From Littorina saxatilis (lineage: Eukaryota; Mollusca; Gastropoda; Littorinimorpha; Littorinidae): a stretch of 64,000 nt of DNA. The stretch lies in contig NC_090261.1 in assembly GCF_037325665.1 (NCBI RefSeq), positions 907,501-971,500 on the forward strand, given 5' to 3'. The notes under the pieces were generated by a model that made no database searches, had not been told where the DNA came from, and saw nothing but the letters and a program-made list of their open reading frames with translations. The translations under genes were made by a program, and so were the position numbers. Positions 51,706 to 64,000 of the stretch are shown piece after piece. Every line of letters begins with the position of its first letter. The stretch's first letter is position 1.

Positions 51706-52507
51706 GATCACAGGCGGAAGGTATCGTCCACTGGACTACTAGTACTACTATCACAGAAAGACTACAAGGTACGTCACTCACCTTCGAGTCTTCTGTGTTC
51801 TTGGAGTCGCTTCCTGGGGAAAAATATTGTTCAAGACGGTTTGCCTCTGTGTAAGGTCAAATAAATACTGTTGAATGATTGTTTGAACTATATGCACCTT
51901 TAGTTTTCAGCTTCCGTTCGCTGCAGGCTGTTTTTAACCATCATTTGGACGAATCTTCGTTTGCGAGCCGCTAATATCCACACGGCGTCTAATTATGCAT
52001 CCGCACCGAATATGCATACCAGCGCTCATTGGTTAATAACAGGATATTCGATGATTATTTTCATTGGTCGACTGAAACGTTTTCCTCATTTTGAATGAAG
52101 TGGCAAACGGTTCTTCACTAATAGTAATACCGAAAGTGAAAACTCCCGTGGGTAGCTTCCCTTTGCCGCACACTATTTACATATGTTTTAGACCAATGAG
52201 CGCTGGTATGCATATTCGGTGCGGATGCATAATTAGACGCCGTGTGGATGAAGATTCATCCAAATGATGGTTAAAAACAACCTGCAGCAAACGGAAGCTG
52301 AAAACTAAAGGTGCATATAGTTCAAACAATCATTCAACGGTATTTATTTGACCTTACACAGACTGTAAGAAGAGGCAAACCGCCTTGAACAATATTTTTC
52401 CCCAGGAAGCGACTCCAAGAACACAGAAGACTCGAAGGTGAGTGACGTACCTTGTAGTCTTTCTGTGATAGTAGTCGTCCAGTGGACGATACCTTCCGCC
52501 TGTGATC
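51706..52507. mobile_element. foldback element with ~320-bp arms
   Basis: The left arm (51706 to about 52034) is repeated in inverse from about 52191 to 52507, with a unique centre of about 155 bp. Matching landmarks include GATCACAGGCGGAAGGTATC and its inverse, the CACCTTCGAGTCTTCTGTGT block and AATTATGCATCCGCACCGAA. The arms differ by scattered substitutions and small gaps. It lies in the 5'UTR intron of CPSF2. No coding frame or clear target duplication is seen. Confidence 0.85.
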
Positions 52508-52572
52508 AGATGGAGTGATCCACACACACACATGTATGTATAGTGTATGCTGCAAGTGCAAAACTGCAACAA

Positions 52573-52629
52573 GCTATCAGTATCACTATCACTATCACTA
52601 TCACTATCACTATCACTATCACTATCACT
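52573..52629. repeat. ATCACT hexamer repeat
   Basis: About nine units of TATCAC just upstream of CPSF2 coding exon 1. Confidence 0.95.
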
Positions 52630-52749
52630 GCTGAGAGCTAAATAAATCTAATGTGTCACTGTCAAGGCTATTGTAATACACTTTTTAGAGATATTACAGC
52701 TTGATTTTTCTCTCATTGTGTAGGCCTGGGAAGACAGTGGACATTGAAG

Positions 52750-61724
<8,975 letters not shown>

Positions 61725-61754
61725 GTCAGTCAGAGCAGTGTGTGTGTGTGCTTG

Positions 61755-62560
61755 TATGTCTTTTTATCTGTGTGTGTGGTTGTATGTCTTGGTATCTGTG
61801 TGTGTGGTTGTATGTCTTGGTATCTGTGTGTGTGGTTGTATGTCTTGGTATCTGTGTGTGTGGTTGTATGTCTTGGTATCTGTGTGTGTGGTTGTATGTC
61901 TTGGTATCTGTGTGTGTGGTTGTATGTCTTGGTATCTGTGTGTGTGGTTGTATGTCTTGGTATCTGTGTGTGTGGTTGTATGTCTTGGTATCTGTGTGTG
62001 TGGTTGTATGTCTTGGTATCTGTGTGTGTGGTTGTATGTCTTGGTATCTGTGTGTGTGGTTGTATGTCTTGGTATCTGTGTGTGTGGTTGTATGTCTTGG
62101 TATCTGTGTGTGTGGTTGTATGTCTTGGTATCTGTGTGTGTGGTTGTATGTCTTGGTATCTGTGTGTGTGGTTGTATGTCTTGGTATCTGTGTGTGTGGT
62201 TGTATGTCTTGGTATCTGTGTGTGTGGTTGTATGTCTTGGTATCTGTGTGTGTGGTTGTATGTCTTGGTATCTGTGTGTGTGGTTGTATGTCTTGGTATC
62301 TGTGTGTGTGGTTGTATGTCTTGGTATCTGTGTGTGTGGTTGTATGTCTTGGTATCTGTGTGTGTGGTTGTATGTCTTGGTATCTGTGTGTGTGGTTGTA
62401 TGTCTTGGTATCTGTGTGTGTGGTTGTATGTCTTGGTATCTGTGTGTGTGGTTGTATGTCTTGGTATCTGTGTGTGTGGTTGTATGTCTTGGTATCTGTG
62501 TGTGTGGTTGTATGTCTTGGTATCTGTGTGTGTGGTTGTATGTCTTGGTATCTGTGGCTG
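61755..62560. repeat. 28-bp minisatellite, ~28 units
   Basis: Near-perfect units of GTATGTCTTGGTATCTGTGT plus GTGTGGTT begin about 30 bases after the CPSF2 exon-8 donor. They are almost invariant, indicating recent expansion. Confidence 0.97.
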
Positions 62561-64000
62561 TGTGTGTCCTTGTGTATGTGTGTGTCTTTGTGATGCGACT
62601 GTGTGTCCTGGTGTCTGTGTGTGTGTGTTTTGGGAGTGTGTGTCTTTGTAATGTGTCTGTGTGTCCTGGTGTCTGTGTCTGTGTGTTTTGGGAGTGTGTG
62701 TCTTTGGCTTTTGAAACTCATTTGGGATGTCTCAGTTAATAGATATTTCTCTGGTTTTTCCTTTACTTCTTGTCTTCGTTATATCATGTGGAGTCCTTTG
62801 TGGTTGGTTATGACGTGGGTATTTTATGCTAATGATGTGGTTGTGGTGCTGCAGCATGTGCTGTTTGATTTGCTTGTCGTACTGCCGATTGTTTTTATAG
62901 CAAGCTGTACGAATTTTTGTTTGTTTTTTGTCATTCGTCATCAACAAATGATCTGCCCCATCAAAAGTCACAGTCTACCATATAAGCTGCAGACTTTTCT
63001 TTATTTGTTCGCTGACAGCACGAGGTGACACATGGAACCATTGTGTACTGTGTGGGTGTGAGGCGACTTGCACAGTGAGGGGAAGCAACTGTTAGCAGTT
63101 CAGTGTATTCATCAAAAATGGTGTTATTTCCCCTCAGGCTTGTCATGAATTGCGTTCTCAGAAATGTTACAGGTGTTGCAGCATTCATATTTGTTACTGG
63201 ATGCAGAAAACTATTCAGCAGTTGGGAGATATCAGCAATAGGGCCATTGTGCGTGCAACAGGCTGACACTTGTGAATAGAAAAGAATGATAAGAGTGACA
63301 CAGTTACTGACAGGGGGAGGGTGGGGGTTTGTTTGACAGACAATGCTCACATTGCACACTATCTGATATGTCCCTCACAAAGTGACACCTTTTGTGGGAC
63401 CTGTCATCTTTCACCAATCTTTTCTGTTCTTGTGTTTGGCAAGAAGGATGGCGTGTATAGAAGTGTGATAGTGTGATTTGAGCCCTGCCCTGCATAACTT
63501 GGACCATATGATGGTGACATTCACTGATGTTTGATGAGATTGTTGTCCAAGGAAGGGTTATTAGTATTTTGATACCCACCTCCTGTAACAAAGTGTGTGA
63601 ATGCCTGAGTCATTGTCAAGGGTGTGTTCAAGGAAGAAGGATTTAATTTGGAAGGGGAGATGTGTGTGTGTGTGCATGTGTGTGTGCGTGCATTCCTATG
63701 TGTGTGTGTGCGTGCATAAGTGTGTCCATATGTGTCTGTGCGTGCCTGCGTGTGTATGTGTGCACTCTTGTAAAGGTTGAAGTGTTGACGGATGGAGGGT
63801 TTGATGAGGAAGGGGCGAGTGTTGTGTGTGTGCGTGTGTGTATGTGTGCGTGCGTGGGTGTGTATGTGAGTGGGTGTGGGTGTATGTGAGTGTGTATGTG
63901 AGTGGGTGTGGGTGTATGTGTGCACTCTTGTGAAGGTTGACGTGTTGACGGATGGAGGGTTTGATGAGGAAGGGGCGAGTGTGCGTGTGCATGCGTGAGG
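62561..64000. other. CPSF2 intron 8, no exon seen
   Basis: After the 28-bp array come GT-rich stretches (62561-62705 and 63660-63990) and unique sequence. I do not find the next conserved CPSF2 exon, so it lies beyond the window. At the right end a ~140-bp block containing GTTGACGGATGGAGGGTTTG is duplicated (about 63779-63810 and 63945-63975). Confidence 0.6.

Overview
This is a eukaryotic, animal window, very probably from a marine mollusc and most likely a caenogastropod of periwinkle type. The reasons are intron-rich conserved animal genes, a very high load of microsatellites and minisatellites, tRNA-derived SINEs with AAAG-type or ATTG-type tails, and three copies of a repeat ending in a CATTTAGTCAA hairpin that I associate from memory with Littorina-like genomes. 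The species call is inference. There is no bacterial or organellar sequence. Layout: the first 7 kb is intergenic with an hAT-like element, a CRE-containing tandem repeat and interspersed repeats. TRNT1 (CCA-adding tRNA nucleotidyltransferase, minus strand, 7 coding exons, 455 aa) lies at 7472-11299. Head to head with it, TRMT6 (non-catalytic subunit of the tRNA m1A58 methyltransferase, plus strand, 12 exons, 457 aa) runs from 12052 to 34380. A repeat-filled intergenic stretch follows (34381-41639). Then a START-domain membrane protein gene (minus strand, 12 exons, 656 aa, 41640-50737) lies head to head with CPSF2 (plus strand, first eight coding exons, 52750-61724, running off the right edge). 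Both gene pairs thus look like bidirectional promoters, and the first couples two tRNA-maturation enzymes. The 9.2-kb intron 5 of TRMT6 contains an apparently complete 8.8-kb DNA transposon (18034-26821). It has identical 30-bp terminal inverted repeats, a TA duplication and a five-exon, 691-residue gene whose C-terminal domain belongs to an uncharacterised metazoan family (remembered as DUF7869) that looks like an RNase-H-fold transposase. This is the best candidate here for a poorly described system. Other introns hold short non-autonomous elements whose ends and target duplications can be read directly: a Mutator-like element (9-bp TSD), two PIF/Harbinger-like elements (TTA), two abutting TTAA elements, a pogo/Tigger-like element (TA), a foldback element of about 800 bp, SINEs with 10- and 13-bp TSDs, and a 5'-truncated LINE with a 15-bp TSD. 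The second main theme is that tandem repeats repeatedly include a splice junction. In all four host genes, copies of the real donor or acceptor with 5-40 exonic bases are duplicated into the adjacent intron (TRNT1 intron 6; TRMT6 introns 2 and 3 at both ends; the START gene exon 5 donor; CPSF2 introns 2 and 6). They give arrays of up to a dozen decoy splice sites. Most long open frames in the window are translations of these arrays and are not genes. I saw no retroviral, LTR or Polinton coding sequence.
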